Of a stretch of DNA of 64,000 nt, positions 44,155-53,147 are shown one piece after another (positions within the stretch are counted from its first letter, which is position 1; each line of letters begins with the position of its first letter). Under the pieces are notes generated by a model. It saw only the letters and a program-made list of their open reading frames with translations. It was not told where the DNA came from and searched no databases. The translations under genes and the position numbers were made by a program. Source of the DNA: Marinococcus sp. PL1-022 (GTDB lineage: Bacteria > Bacillota > Bacilli > Bacillales > Marinococcaceae); the NCBI RefSeq assembly GCF_033845285.1, contig NZ_JAWXCX010000001.1, positions 1,875,495 through 1,939,494 of the forward strand, given 5' to 3'.

Positions 44155-45873
44155 TCAGTCATGAAAATTTGTTCCGTCTGTAGTGGCTTTAACATAATCT
44201 GCACGGATGACAAAATCCCCAAAATGCTCTCCGTCGTAACGTTCCTTCGCAAAACGGGCAATCATCGGTTCGAGTTCACTTAAAATTTCCTCTTCCCCAA
44301 TATTTTCCCGGTAAAGCTTGCTCAAGCGGTCACCGGTAAAGCTTGCGCCTAAATACATATTGTATTTCCCGGGTGCTTTTCCGATAAAGCCGATCTCTCC
44401 GAGCGCCGAACGGGCACAGCCATTTGGACAGCCCGTCATTCGGATAATAATATCTTCATCCCGCAGGCCCTGTTCCTCAAGCGTAACCTCGAGTTTATCG
44501 ACCAGCGAAGGAAGATAACGCTCTGCTTCCGCCATGGCAAGTCCACAGGTCGGGAAGGAAACACAGGCCATCGAGTTGCGGCGGAGAGCGGAATAGTGCT
44601 TTCCGTCAGTCAGACCGTAATCCTCAATCAATTTGCTGATCTGCCGTTTTTTATAGTCTGTTATATCGGATATGACAACGTTTTGATTCGGCGTCATCCG
44701 GAAATCGCCGGTGTGGATTTTGGCTATTTCCCGAAGCCCGGTCATTAATTGATAGTTTTCCTCGTCCTTGATCCGCCCATTTTCGATAAACAGAGTGAAG
44801 TGCCACTTACCATCGTTGCCTTTAATCCATCCGTACTCGTCTCCGTTGCTTTCAAATTCATAGGAACGGGCCGCCTCTATTTCATAGCCAAGCCGTTCAT
44901 TCAATTCGCTTTTCAGCCATTCGACCCCGTAGCGGTCAATTGTATATTTGAAACGGGCATTTTTCCGGTTGGAACGATTGCCGTAATCGCGCTGAATTGT
45001 CAGAAGCTTCTCTGAAGCATTCACCACTTCTTCCTTCGGTACATAGCCGATCACACGTCCAAGCTGCGGATACGTATCCGGTTCGCCGTGCGTCATTCCC
45101 ATACCGCCGCCGACTGACACGTTAAATCCCTTCAGCTCGCCGTCTTCCACAATAGCAATGTAGCCGATATCCTGGGAGAAAACGTCAATGTCGTTGGACG
45201 GCGGAACTGCCACACCGATCTTGAATTTTCTTGGGAGGTACGTTTCGCCGTAAACCGGCTCCACTTCTTCCTTGCTGTCCGCCACCTTTTCTTCGTCAAG
45301 CCATATTTCATGGTAGGCCGTCGTGCGCGGCAGCAGATGGTCGCTGATCTGTTTGGAATACTCATACACTTCCCCGTGCACATCGGATTGATTCGGGTTT
45401 ACATTGCACATAACGTTTCTGTTAACGTCCCCACATGCGGCAATCGAATCCATCATAGCTGCGTTAATTTCCTGGAGATTCTTTTTCATATTCCATTTGA
45501 GAATCCCGTGCATTTGAAACGTCTGCCGGGTAGTAAGCCGGAGAGTGCCGTTGCCGTATTTATGCGACACTTCATCCATTGTGAGCCACTGTTCCGGTGT
45601 AATGACGCCTGCCGGCAGACGGACACGGAGCATAAACTGATATGCCGGTTCAAGCTTTTGCTGGCGGCGCTCGTTGCGCAGGTCCCGGTCGTCCTGCATG
45701 TAGCTGCCGTGAAACTTCATCAGCTTTCCATCTGCTTCAGGAATGCTCGCAGTGATTGGATTTGCCATCGTTTTAACAAGCGTACCGCGTAAGAAGTTAC
45801 TGTCTTTTTTCAAGTGCTCCATGCCATCTAACGGGGCATCCTGAATGTTTTTTAAGCTGCTGTATTCTGACAT
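44155..45873 (-). CDS. cysI: Sulfite reductase (NADPH) hemoprotein beta subunit
   Basis: 572 residues, full length. Duplicated ferredoxin-like and siroheme domains. The Cys ligands of the 4Fe-4S/siroheme centre are in [10 protein letters not shown] and [11 protein letters not shown] (C-x5-C ... C-x3-C). The sulfite/siroheme Arg and Lys regions lie in [11 protein letters not shown] and [10 protein letters not shown]. Reduces sulfite to sulfide with electrons from CysJ for cysteine synthesis. Lies 27 nt after cysJ in one operon. Confidence 0.95.
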   Translation of the reverse strand: MSEYSSLKNIQDAPLDGMEHLKKDSNFLRGTLVKTMANPITASIPEADGKLMKFHGSYMQDDRDLRNERRQQKLEPAYQFMLRVRLPAGVITPEQWLTMDEVSHKYGNGTLRLTTRQTFQMHGILKWNMKKNLQEINAAMMDSIAACGDVNRNVMCNVNPNQSDVHGEVYEYSKQISDHLLPRTTAYHEIWLDEEKVADSKEEVEPVYGETYLPRKFKIGVAVPPSNDIDVFSQDIGYIAIVEDGELKGFNVSVGGGMGMTHGEPDTYPQLGRVIGYVPKEEVVNASEKLLTIQRDYGNRSNRKNARFKYTIDRYGVEWLKSELNERLGYEIEAARSYEFESNGDEYGWIKGNDGKWHFTLFIENGRIKDEENYQLMTGLREIAKIHTGDFRMTPNQNVVISDITDYKKRQISKLIEDYGLTDGKHYSALRRNSMACVSFPTCGLAMAEAERYLPSLVDKLEVTLEEQGLRDEDIIIRMTGCPNGCARSALGEIGFIGKAPGKYNMYLGASFTGDRLSKLYRENIGEEEILSELEPMIARFAKERYDGEHFGDFVIRADYVKATTDGTNFHD

Positions 45874-45900
45874 ATGCGTTTGGTTCCTCCCCGGTAGTTA

Positions 45901-47751
45901 TTAATATACGTCACGCTGATAGCGTTTTTGCTGCTGCAGGTCGAGCATGTATGCTTCAGCTTCTTCATGGGTCATATTTCCTTCTTTTTCAAGCACTGAC
46001 ACCAGGGCTTCATGCACGTCATGGGCCATCCGCTTTTCATCTCCACAGATGTATAAAAACGCCCCGTCCTGCAGCCACTGATAAACTTCTTCACTGTTTT
46101 CAAGAATCCGGTGCTGAACGTATATCTTTTCTTCGTTATCCCGCGAAAAGGCTACATCCATTTTTGACAACGAGCCTTCCTCAAGCCATTGCTGCCATTC
46201 TGTCTGATACAGAAAGTCCGTCCGGAAATGCTGGTCCCCGAAGAACAGCCATGATTTGCCGTCCGCTTCCACTTCTTCGCGTTCTTCAACAAATGAGCGG
46301 AACGGAGCAATTCCAGTTCCCGGTCCTACCATAATAACAGGGGCAGACGGGTTATCCGGAAGTTTGAAATTGGGGTTGTGCTGAATATAAATAGGCAGGG
46401 TATCCCCCGGCTCCGTGCGTTCTGCGCACTGACCGGAGCAGACACCTGTCCGTGGTCTTCCATGAGCATCGTAGCGAACGGCCCCCACTGTTAAATGCAC
46501 TTCATCAGGGTTTGCGGATGGGCTGCTTGCTATTGAGTACAGGCGCGGCGGTATTTTCCGTAAATTACCCACCACGTCTGCAGCTCCGCCCTGCCACGGT
46601 CCGTAATCCTTTAATAGATCCAATAGGTCGCGTCCTTCCAGGTAGGAGCGCAGGTCATCCGCATGTTCTGTATCGAGCAGTTCCTGAATTTTTTCGTTGT
46701 TTGTCAGCTTGCTCATTTTTTCAAGCAGTGGTTTAGTCAAAACCGTGATTTCAAAATGAGAGAGGAGTGCTTCACGAAGCGAGCGAATATCGCCCTGTTT
46801 ATTCAATACTACGGTTTCTTCCGGATTCCAGTCCATTTCACGAATCAGCTGGTCCACCAGAAGCGGATCATTTTCCGGAAACATCCCGAGGCTGTCCCCA
46901 GGTTCAAAGGTCAGTCCTGACCCTTCAAGCGAAAGCTCTACGTGACGAGTTTCTTTTGCCGATCCCCGGCCGTTTAAATTAATGTTATCCAATATTTCCG
47001 CCCGGAACGGGTTAGTTCTTGAGTACGCCGGCTGTTCTGTGGCGGGAGCAGCTGAAGCAGCCGCTCCGGCAGGGGCTGCTGCCGCCTGCGCCGTTTCCTC
47101 CTGAAGCTCATTCAGGCTTGAAAGGACGCCCTGGATCCATTCTTCGGCATCGTCGTCAAAATCAACATCACAGTCTACTCTTGGATAAAGACGGGTGCCT
47201 CCAAGATCTTCAAGCCGCTGATCAAAATCTTTACCTGTCTGACAGAAATATTCGTAGGAGGTGTCCCCAAGCGCGAGAACGGAAAAGCGTGCATCTTCAA
47301 GTTTCGGGGCTTTACGCCCGTTCAGAAACTCATGGAAGGAAATAGCGTTGTCCGGAGGATCGCCTTCTCCGTGTGTACTCACGATAACTAATAGGTTTTC
47401 CACCTTTTTCATATTTTTTGTCTTAAAATCATCCATCGAGCTCACAGTTACATTGTAGCCCTGATCTTTCAGCCTTCTTGAGCTGTCTTCTGCAATCATC
47501 TGACCGTTACCGGTCTGGGAGCCAAATAAAATGGTTACCTCCTTGGAAGCCGCCTCCGCCTGGGATGCCTGGGGTGCAACCGATTCCTGGACAGCCGGCC
47601 CTTCAGCTGCTGGTGCAGCGCCTGAATTCGCCTGAGAAGCCAAATACCCGCTTAACCAAATTTTCTGATTTTCTGTTAATGTCGGCAGGAGCTGGTTCAG
47701 TAAATCTACCTGCTCCTGGCTAAAAGGACTATTCGTAACCTGCAATTGCAC
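45901..47751 (-). CDS. cysJ: Sulfite reductase (NADPH) flavoprotein alpha subunit
   Basis: 616 residues from the GTG at 47751, preceded by GAGGTGG; the resulting start MQLQVTNSPFSQEQ matches the known N-terminus of B. subtilis CysJ, so the upstream GTG at 47760 is rejected. Order: short N-terminal segment and Ala-rich linker, flavodoxin domain (ILFGSQTGNGQMIAEDSS, about 73-90), Ala-rich linker, FAD-binding domain (RLYSIASSPSANPDEVHLT) and NADPH domain (VGPGTGIAPFRSF, FFGDQHFRTDF). Transfers electrons NADPH-FAD-FMN to CysI. Confidence 0.95.
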   Translation of the reverse strand: MQLQVTNSPFSQEQVDLLNQLLPTLTENQKIWLSGYLASQANSGAAPAAEGPAVQESVAPQASQAEAASKEVTILFGSQTGNGQMIAEDSSRRLKDQGYNVTVSSMDDFKTKNMKKVENLLVIVSTHGEGDPPDNAISFHEFLNGRKAPKLEDARFSVLALGDTSYEYFCQTGKDFDQRLEDLGGTRLYPRVDCDVDFDDDAEEWIQGVLSSLNELQEETAQAAAAPAGAAASAAPATEQPAYSRTNPFRAEILDNINLNGRGSAKETRHVELSLEGSGLTFEPGDSLGMFPENDPLLVDQLIREMDWNPEETVVLNKQGDIRSLREALLSHFEITVLTKPLLEKMSKLTNNEKIQELLDTEHADDLRSYLEGRDLLDLLKDYGPWQGGAADVVGNLRKIPPRLYSIASSPSANPDEVHLTVGAVRYDAHGRPRTGVCSGQCAERTEPGDTLPIYIQHNPNFKLPDNPSAPVIMVGPGTGIAPFRSFVEEREEVEADGKSWLFFGDQHFRTDFLYQTEWQQWLEEGSLSKMDVAFSRDNEEKIYVQHRILENSEEVYQWLQDGAFLYICGDEKRMAHDVHEALVSVLEKEGNMTHEEAEAYMLDLQQQKRYQRDVY

Positions 47752-48058
47752 TCTCTCCACCTCACAAATAAATTTAACTGCAATCCTGTCGTTCTAAGGA
47801 CAAAATAATTTTCTCTTTAGCTTTATCTTATCCATGTGTATAAACTGGTCATTTTATTATGGTCAATTTTATCCGTATAATTCTTATGTGTCAAGTTGGT
47901 TTTAAATTCCTAACAGAATATTGGGCAATCATTTATATTTTATCACATCCCTGCTTCCGTTACGCTTTCTTCAAAAGTTTTATGCATTGAAAAAAATGGT
48001 AGATTATTCCTTTGTTTTGCCATATAATAAAATTACTTTTCAGAAAGAAGGTGAGGCC
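47752..48058. other. Divergent promoter region between cysJ and comGA
   Basis: A gap of 307 nt, AT-rich. A TATAAT lies at about 48024-48029 facing comGA, without a clear -35. I found no convincing ComK box (AAAA-N5-TTTT pair) and no T-box or S-box for cysJ. Confidence 0.5.
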
Positions 48059-49063
48059 TTGACCAACATCGAATCATTTACACGGCAGTTGATCCACCAG
48101 GCAGCAGCCGCCGGCGCATCGGATATTCATCTACTGCCGGCTTATTCAGAAGCTTCTCTCTATTTTCGTATTCATGGACGCCTTGAGCTTTCAGATACGT
48201 ATTCTGCGGCTTTTGCCCACCGGCTTATAACGCACTTAAAGTTCAGAGCCGGCATGGACATCGGCGAACGAAGACGTCCGCAGGACGGCTCGCTTACGTA
48301 CCGCTCGCTTCATCCTCCTGTACATCTCCGTTTTTCCACCATGCCTTCCGATCGTATGGAAAGCTTTTCTATCCGACTGCTCCCGCAGACCTTTCAGTTT
48401 ACCCTCCCGCAGCTGTTTTTAACTTCCACCGCTGCACGATCATTCGAAGACGTGCTTGCCTCCCGTAAAGGACTGGTTCTTTTGACCGGCGCCACCGGGT
48501 CTGGAAAATCCACTACCCTGTACGCTATGCTCGAGCATCTGCTTACCTCCCAATCGCAGCGTATCATTACAATTGAAGATCCTGTAGAGCTCCGGGTACC
48601 CGGCTGCATCCAAACAGAGGTCAACGAAAAAGCCGGGCTTACCTATGCCTCTCTCCTGAAGGCGTCCATGCGGCATGACCCCGACGTGATTATGATCGGG
48701 GAAATACGCGACACTGAAACAGCACAGCTCGCACTCCGTGCTGCACTCACCGGCCACCTTGTACTCACTACGCTTCATGCCGGCAGTACCTTTGGGGTTC
48801 TCCGCAGACTGCTCGACCTAGGTCTTTCAAAAACCGACCTCCTTGAAACAACCACCTTCATTGCCCACCAGCGGCTTATTCCCACAATTTCTCTTTCAAC
48901 CCCCGGGCGCCTGGCGCTATTTGATTTTTCCACCCGAAAGGATATCCATTCCATGCTTCATTCCAATAAACCACTCCATTCGTCCCGTATAAATGAGCAG
49001 CTGAGGCGGGGGTATGCACTCGGCTTATTCGACAGGGAAGCTTTTGCCGGGGTTCAGCCATGA
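48059..49063 (+). CDS. comGA: Competence pseudopilus ATPase ComGA
   Basis: 334 residues from the TTG at 48059, which has AAGGTGAGG upstream and gives the family-like start LTNIESFTRQLIHQAA; the longer frame upstream has no ribosome-binding site. GspE/PilB-type secretion ATPase with SDIHLLP, MDIGERRRPQDGSL, Walker A LLTGATGSGKSTTLYAM, DPVE-type IITIEDPVELR, Asp/His boxes and Walker B VIMIGEIRDTETAQLAL (partial). Powers assembly of the DNA-uptake pseudopilus at the membrane. Overlaps comGB by 4 nt. Confidence 0.93.
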   Translation: MTNIESFTRQLIHQAAAAGASDIHLLPAYSEASLYFRIHGRLELSDTYSAAFAHRLITHLKFRAGMDIGERRRPQDGSLTYRSLHPPVHLRFSTMPSDRMESFSIRLLPQTFQFTLPQLFLTSTAARSFEDVLASRKGLVLLTGATGSGKSTTLYAMLEHLLTSQSQRIITIEDPVELRVPGCIQTEVNEKAGLTYASLLKASMRHDPDVIMIGEIRDTETAQLALRAALTGHLVLTTLHAGSTFGVLRRLLDLGLSKTDLLETTTFIAHQRLIPTISLSTPGRLALFDFSTRKDIHSMLHSNKPLHSSRINEQLRRGYALGLFDREAFAGVQP

Positions 49064-50100
49064 ACAAGCCATTAAAAAAAAACTGGAAGCCGGAGACTAA
49101 AGCATTATTTCTTCAACAGCTGGGCGAGCTGCTCGGCAGCGGGTATCATCTGGATCAATCCATCCAGATGCTTTCCTGGGAACAGCCAGCTTTCGTTACT
49201 GCTTCCCTGCGCAGCATACGAAGACAACTTCGAAGCGGCCGGGAGCTGCATGAGCTTTTACTTGAACACCATTTCCCCTCTGATATTACTGCTTTCGTTT
49301 ATTTCGCGGAGCAGTCCGGCCGGCTCTCTGAAGGATTAACTGCAGCGGGTGATCATTACATGAGCCGCCTGGAGGCCTGGAGCAGTTTCCGTAAAGTTCT
49401 GTATTACCCTTTGTTTCTTCTATGGCTTCTGATCATTCTAGCTTATGTATTTGTCCGCTATCTTTTTCCACAGTTTCTCGAATTGTTTGAACAGCTGAGC
49501 ATGGACCTTCCTTTTTACACCCGGATGGTGATGAACATGATTTCTGCAGCTCCTTTCTTCTTTGCCCTTGTTTTTGTTCTGCTGACTGGCCTCGGGGCAT
49601 TTTATGCTTTCGTTGTCCGTCCGAAGCCCGCTTCAACGCGAGCTTATTTTTGGACCAGGCTGCCGTTTCTCCAGGCTTTTATTACTATGAGAACTACTGC
49701 CTCTTTTGCTGAACAGTTCGGCTACCTGCTACTGAATGGATTATCTCTCTCCGAGAGCTGTACGGTGTTAAAAAACCAAAAGCATTCCCTTTTGATTCAG
49801 GAGGAAGGGGCGCGCTTAGAACAAATGCTCGCTGCCGGGACGCCTCTGCCGGAAACGTTCCGGCGGCCATGGTATCTTGAAAGTCTCGGGCAGGCGGTAC
49901 TATACGGCCAGTCCATCGGAGCGCTAGGCCAAGTGCTGGTGCAATACAGCAGCCATACACAGCACAAACTTGAAGCAGACATCCAGCGGATGACCATGAC
50001 CGCCCAGCCCATTCTTTTCTTTTCGGTCGGCATTCTGATTTTAAGTCTTTTTGCTGCTGTATTTTTACCTATGTATCACATGATTACTTCCATACAATAA
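49060..50100 (+). CDS. comGB: Competence pseudopilus platform protein ComGB
   Basis: 346 residues. GspF/PilC family with two cytoplasmic helical repeats (FLQQLGELLGSGYHLDQSI at the start, FAEQFGYLLLNGLSLSESC in the middle) and three hydrophobic segments (about 108-130, 155-180, 312-340). Inner-membrane platform on which ComGC subunits assemble. The start ATGA overlaps the comGA stop. Confidence 0.92.
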   Translation: MNKPLKKNWKPETKALFLQQLGELLGSGYHLDQSIQMLSWEQPAFVTASLRSIRRQLRSGRELHELLLEHHFPSDITAFVYFAEQSGRLSEGLTAAGDHYMSRLEAWSSFRKVLYYPLFLLWLLIILAYVFVRYLFPQFLELFEQLSMDLPFYTRMVMNMISAAPFFFALVFVLLTGLGAFYAFVVRPKPASTRAYFWTRLPFLQAFITMRTTASFAEQFGYLLLNGLSLSESCTVLKNQKHSLLIQEEGARLEQMLAAGTPLPETFRRPWYLESLGQAVLYGQSIGALGQVLVQYSSHTQHKLEADIQRMTMTAQPILFFSVGILILSLFAAVFLPMYHMITSIQ

Positions 50101-50115
50101 AAGGAGCGACCATTC

Positions 50116-50268
50116 ATGCACACCCCTCACGATTATCTTTCTGAACAACTCCTGGCACTTGAAAAACGCTTGACGGAACTCGAAATGCATAAAGAAGAAG
50201 ACATTGCTTCTTTATTGCAGCTGCTTCACCAATCCCGCCCTGCCAGAAAGGAAAAAACATATGCTTAA
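50116..50268 (+). CDS. Extra 50-residue protein inside the comG operon
   Basis: An ATG at 50116 with AAAGGAGCGA upstream opens a 50-codon ORF between comGB and comGC. The peptide begins MHTPHDYLSEQLLALEK and is amphipathic-helical (LEKRLTELEMHKEED, LLQLLHQSR), ending in a basic tail. No signal peptide or membrane segment. Its stop overlaps the comGC start by 8 nt (ATGCTTAA), and the comGC ribosome-binding site lies in its coding end, so translation is likely coupled. B. subtilis has no gene at this place. Function unknown; a role in pseudopilus assembly is a guess from position. Confidence 0.7.
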   Translation: MHTPHDYLSEQLLALEKRLTELEMHKEEDIASLLQLLHQSRPARKEKTYA

Positions 50269-50560
50269 AAACAATAAAGGTTTTACTATGGTGGAAATGC
50301 TGATTGTACTGCTCATTATTACTGTGCTTCTTTTAATTGCTATCCCGAATATCGGTACAAATAACCAGGTTGCCCAGTCCAAAGGATGTGAAGCCACCAT
50401 CCAGCTTTTAGAAACGCAGGCTGCTGCTTATGAGGTTGAATACGGCAGCGAACCGTCTTCCCTTCAGGACCTTGTTGAAGCTGACTATGTAGAAACGATC
50501 ACCTGCCCGGACAATACTCCGCTTGTATATAACAACGGAGCCGTAAGTAAAGGATCCTGA
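50261..50560 (+). CDS. comGC: Major pseudopilin ComGC
   Basis: 99 residues from the ATG at 50261 (AAAGGAAAAAAC upstream). A longer frame starting at 50204 is in the preceding small gene and is rejected. Type IV pilin N-terminus NNKGFTMVEMLIVLLIITVL with cleavage after Gly and methylated Phe, then a hydrophobic helix. Two Cys (GCEAT and ITCPDN) could form the conserved disulfide. Needs prepilin peptidase ComC, encoded elsewhere. Polymerises into the DNA-uptake pseudopilus. Confidence 0.93.
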   Translation: MLKNNKGFTMVEMLIVLLIITVLLLIAIPNIGTNNQVAQSKGCEATIQLLETQAAAYEVEYGSEPSSLQDLVEADYVETITCPDNTPLVYNNGAVSKGS

Positions 50561-51012
50561 TGCCCATTTTCAGTTCAAAGGGGTATACGCTTCCGGAGAC
50601 TATCATAGTACTGCTCCTATTAAGTGTGCTGGCCGGCGTTCCATTTATTCATTTCTCTTCGGCCTACGAGAGCACCCGTGAAGACCATTTTGTTCAGCAG
50701 CTTCAGGCCGATCTCGTCTACAGCCAGCACTATGCTTATACTCACAATACATCCACCCGTCTCGATTGGAAGGAAGAGGAGGGCTACTATGCCATTTCAG
50801 GCAACGACCGCATTGAACCTTTAATCAGGCGAACTATCCCCGAAGGCTTTTTTTCTCCTACTGCATCTAAGCTGCAGTTTCATACATTGTCTTACACGGG
50901 GAAGGGAAATATTAAAAAAGCAGGCACCATATCTCTTCACGGCCCGTCCCGGTCGTACCGGTTTATATTTCAAATCGGAAGGGGGCGGCTCCGTGTTGAA
51001 ACATCCCCGTAA
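50560..51012 (+). CDS. comGD: Minor pseudopilin ComGD
   Basis: 150 residues. Prepilin motif SSKGYTLPETIIVLLLLSVL followed by a hydrophobic helix and a soluble domain (DLVYSQHYAYTHNTSTRLDW). Start ATG overlaps the comGC stop codon (TGATG). Overlaps comGE by 20 nt. Confidence 0.88.
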   Translation: MPIFSSKGYTLPETIIVLLLLSVLAGVPFIHFSSAYESTREDHFVQQLQADLVYSQHYAYTHNTSTRLDWKEEEGYYAISGNDRIEPLIRRTIPEGFFSPTASKLQFHTLSYTGKGNIKKAGTISLHGPSRSYRFIFQIGRGRLRVETSP

Positions 51013-51322
51013 AGGATTCACGCTGATTGAAGCTGTCAGCGCCCTCTCGCTTCTGTTCGCAGTCACTCTATTTATGCTCCCTCTTCTTCATCAGACCTAT
51101 CAGACCTGGAGCAGTCAGCAGCTGTATTACGAGCAGCTGTATGTGATGGAAAAGGAAGCAGGGCGCATTCACCAGTCTGCCTCTGCTGCAGTCACTGCTG
51201 CCGCTTATGCGAAAGGAAGGATTCATGTTCACATTAAAGAACACGAAGAAGGCTATAAAGTGTGTACCTCGATCGAAGGGAGTCGAAACGAACAGTGTGT
51301 TTACGTCCTTGCAAAACAATAA
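50993..51322 (+). CDS. comGE: Minor pseudopilin ComGE
   Basis: 109 residues, GTG start at 50993 with GGAAGGGGG 7-8 nt upstream. Prepilin motif RKGFTLIEAVSALSLLFAV. Soluble part is short. It overlaps comGD and, by 98 nt, comGF, a dense arrangement typical of this operon. Confidence 0.85.
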   Translation: MLKHPRKGFTLIEAVSALSLLFAVTLFMLPLLHQTYQTWSSQQLYYEQLYVMEKEAGRIHQSASAAVTAAAYAKGRIHVHIKEHEEGYKVCTSIEGSRNEQCVYVLAKQ

Positions 51323-51737
51323 GGGAGTCACACTTCCTGAAATGATTATTACTCTTTTGCTGTTCAGTCTGTGGGCGCTGGCCGCCGCTAAATTCAGCAG
51401 CCTGTTTTTAACTGAGGTTCCGGTCCCGGACACTGAAGCACGCTTATTTGTTCAGCAGATGGAGGAGGATATGCAGAACGCTCAATCATTAGCGTATGAT
51501 AAGCAACGGTTTTATATTGAGTCCAGACAACATTCGTACGAATATTTTATGTCTAACGGACGGGTCATACGCCGGGTGGACAACGAAGGGTTTGAAATTA
51601 TGCTTCAGGGAGCTTCTTCATTTTTTGTGGAGACAGAAAAGTACGGGGCAGATGTGGAGGTGATTTTAAACGATGGGCAGTACATTCAATCGTTTCTTTC
51701 CTATCATGCAGCAACAAAGAAGCTTTTCCCTTCGTAA
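51225..51737 (+). CDS. comGF: Minor pseudopilin ComGF
   Basis: 170 residues from the ATG at 51225, which follows AAGGAAGG by 4-5 nt; a GTG at 51297 would remove the 24-residue leader. Prepilin motif NNKGVTLPEMIITLLLFSLW, then the ComGF domain (ARLFVQQMEEDMQNAQSLAY, FMSNGRVIRRVDNEGFEIML). The long leader and large overlap with comGE leave the true start open. Assembly factor of the pseudopilus. Confidence 0.82.
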   Translation: MFTLKNTKKAIKCVPRSKGVETNSVFTSLQNNKGVTLPEMIITLLLFSLWALAAAKFSSLFLTEVPVPDTEARLFVQQMEEDMQNAQSLAYDKQRFYIESRQHSYEYFMSNGRVIRRVDNEGFEIMLQGASSFFVETEKYGADVEVILNDGQYIQSFLSYHAATKKLFPS

Positions 51738-52080
51738 AGGCTTTATTCTCCCCTCCACCATTTTCTTTCTTTTATTCATTTTCTTATTTATGGTGCTGGC
51801 TGCCGGGCTTTTAAAGCTTCAGCTTCTGCAGCAGAACGAGGAGTTTGGATCTCTGGACGTAAAATGGATGATCCGCAATGCTGAAAATATTTATATTGAA
51901 GCTCCATCTGAAACCGGAGCCGTTTCGATGCCGGATGGAACTGTGGAATGGGTGGAATCAGAGAACGGCGAAATCAAATTCACCGCCCGTCACCGTCTGG
52001 GATTTTCCAAACAGGTAACTTATTCCGCAGACTGGAAAGCCTCTGTTTATGAAGCTCTTTCTTACCCGGAACATAAATAA
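51706..52080 (+). CDS. comGG: Minor pseudopilin ComGG
   Basis: 124 residues from the ATG at 51706. N-terminus LRKGFILPSTIFFLLFIFLF (20 residues) is pilin-like though the usual Glu5 is replaced (GFILPS), which fits ComGG proteins. Acidic soluble domain (SMPDGTVEWVESENGEI). Last gene of the operon, overlapping comGF by 32 nt; followed by a hairpin. Confidence 0.82.
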   Translation: MQQQRSFSLRKGFILPSTIFFLLFIFLFMVLAAGLLKLQLLQQNEEFGSLDVKWMIRNAENIYIEAPSETGAVSMPDGTVEWVESENGEIKFTARHRLGFSKQVTYSADWKASVYEALSYPEHK

Positions 52081-52111
52081 AGCCGGCAGATTTTATTCTG
52101 CCGGCTTTCAT
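52081..52111. terminator. Hairpin between comGG and the DUF1385/YqgV gene
   Basis: Stem AGCCGGCAGA/TCTGCCGGCT with loop TTTTAT; tail TTTCATATT on the plus strand is a weak T-run. Probably ends both convergent transcripts. Confidence 0.65.
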
Positions 52112-52116
52112 ATTGG

Positions 52117-52428
52117 TTATTGCTTTCGTGCATTGCGTACTGATTCCATTTTCTTTTTCATCTGCCTGCCTTCTGCATCACGGCGGTCGTCAATACGAAT
52201 ATTTGTTGATACACGCTGATAGCCTTCCTGAAAAGGAAGCTCGTGTATTTCTCTGACGGCCTGAAGCAGATCATCAATATTTCCTTCGAGAAGCGTACTC
52301 ATTGGCGTCATTTCAATATCAATTTTATCATTATATTTTTCCAGCACGTCCTGAATTTTTGCTACTGTGTCCGACATCCCAGTCCCCTGCTTATCTACAG
52401 GCGATACTGTCACATCAACAATTGCCAT
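52117..52428 (-). CDS. yqgV: YqgV-like MTH1187 family thiamine-binding protein (internal start)
   Basis: 103 residues starting at the ATG at 52428 within the larger ORF. AAAGGAG ends 9 nt before it, an ideal ribosome-binding site. The sequence MAIVDVTVSPVDKQGTGMSD begins exactly where stand-alone family members begin, and continues with VAKIQDVLEKY, IEMTPMSTLLEG and the conserved VSTNIRIDDRRD. Family members are small ferredoxin-like-fold proteins binding thiamine or related ligands. Likely a separately translated product; whether the long form is also made is unknown. Confidence 0.75.
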   Translation of the reverse strand: MAIVDVTVSPVDKQGTGMSDTVAKIQDVLEKYNDKIDIEMTPMSTLLEGNIDDLLQAVREIHELPFQEGYQRVSTNIRIDDRRDAEGRQMKKKMESVRNARKQ

Positions 52429-53139
52429 AGATATCTGCTCCTTTCGTTTTCTTCCAAGCCGGTGCGGGAATTCACGCTCAGCAAGCATCCGAAACGCTGC
52501 AATCGCAGTTTGAATGTGCACCTTCTCCGGCACAGAACATGTAACATTTCGTTGAAGCCAGTACGAAGGCTTCAGCCATGTGTTTCTGCTCCCGGCAAAG
52601 TGCCGCTGAAGCACTTCTTCTGCCGCTAAAGCCATCGGCAGAGATATATAAGCACTGACAGCTATAAAAACATTTCCCGGGGAAGAAGCAATATAAACCG
52701 GAGACGCCATGACAAGAAACAAAACGAAGTATATAAATACAATATTGGTAGAACAGTGACGGTTTGTAATCGCTGCCCTTCTCACTCTTCTCCAAGAGCT
52801 TTTTCCAGGCACGCCCGTGAAGCTGAATACTTTGTGCTCTGCGCCGTGGAACTTTTTGAGCTGCTGTGGAAAAATAAAATGAGTGCCCATGACAAACAGT
52901 AAAAACGAATATAAAGGCAGCAGCTGAAAAATGGCCGCTATGAGCCAGGCTGCGGCTGTGAGCTTGTACCAGGCAGGCATCGCACCTGTAACTACTGCTG
53001 CCACTCTTGAATAAGACCGCAGGGAAAGTGGAAGCAGTTCGGCATGTATCTTTCCTTCGCTGTCGACATAGGCTCTGCTGATAAAGGAAGCCCCGAAGAA
53101 AAATACGCCGCGCTGATAGGAAAGCCCGCGAATTTTCAT
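52117..53139 (-). CDS. DUF1385 membrane protein in frame with YqgV-type thiamine-binding domain
   Basis: 340 codons. Residues 1-235 are a divergent DUF1385 (YqhQ-like) membrane protein: hydrophobic segments at about 60-90 and 130-165 and family motifs KKFHGAEHKVFS (97-107) and NRHCSTNIVF (126-135). Residues 238-340 are a complete MTH1187/YqgV-type domain. No stop separates them, but an ATG at codon 238 has a consensus ribosome-binding site. So the locus may make a fusion protein, a separate YqgV, or both. YqhQ lies elsewhere in B. subtilis (near pepP). ATG at 53139. Confidence 0.78.
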   Translation of the reverse strand: MKIRGLSYQRGVFFFGASFISRAYVDSEGKIHAELLPLSLRSYSRVAAVVTGAMPAWYKLTAAAWLIAAIFQLLPLYSFLLFVMGTHFIFPQQLKKFHGAEHKVFSFTGVPGKSSWRRVRRAAITNRHCSTNIVFIYFVLFLVMASPVYIASSPGNVFIAVSAYISLPMALAAEEVLQRHFAGSRNTWLKPSYWLQRNVTCSVPEKVHIQTAIAAFRMLAEREFPHRLGRKRKEQISMAIVDVTVSPVDKQGTGMSDTVAKIQDVLEKYNDKIDIEMTPMSTLLEGNIDDLLQAVREIHELPFQEGYQRVSTNIRIDDRRDAEGRQMKKKMESVRNARKQ

Positions 53140-53147
53140 GCCGGCTG

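Noticed and set aside
47752-48058. ComK boxes upstream of comGA
   Set aside because: Only one AAAA...TTTT pair with wrong spacing (4 nt) was found; not enough for a call.
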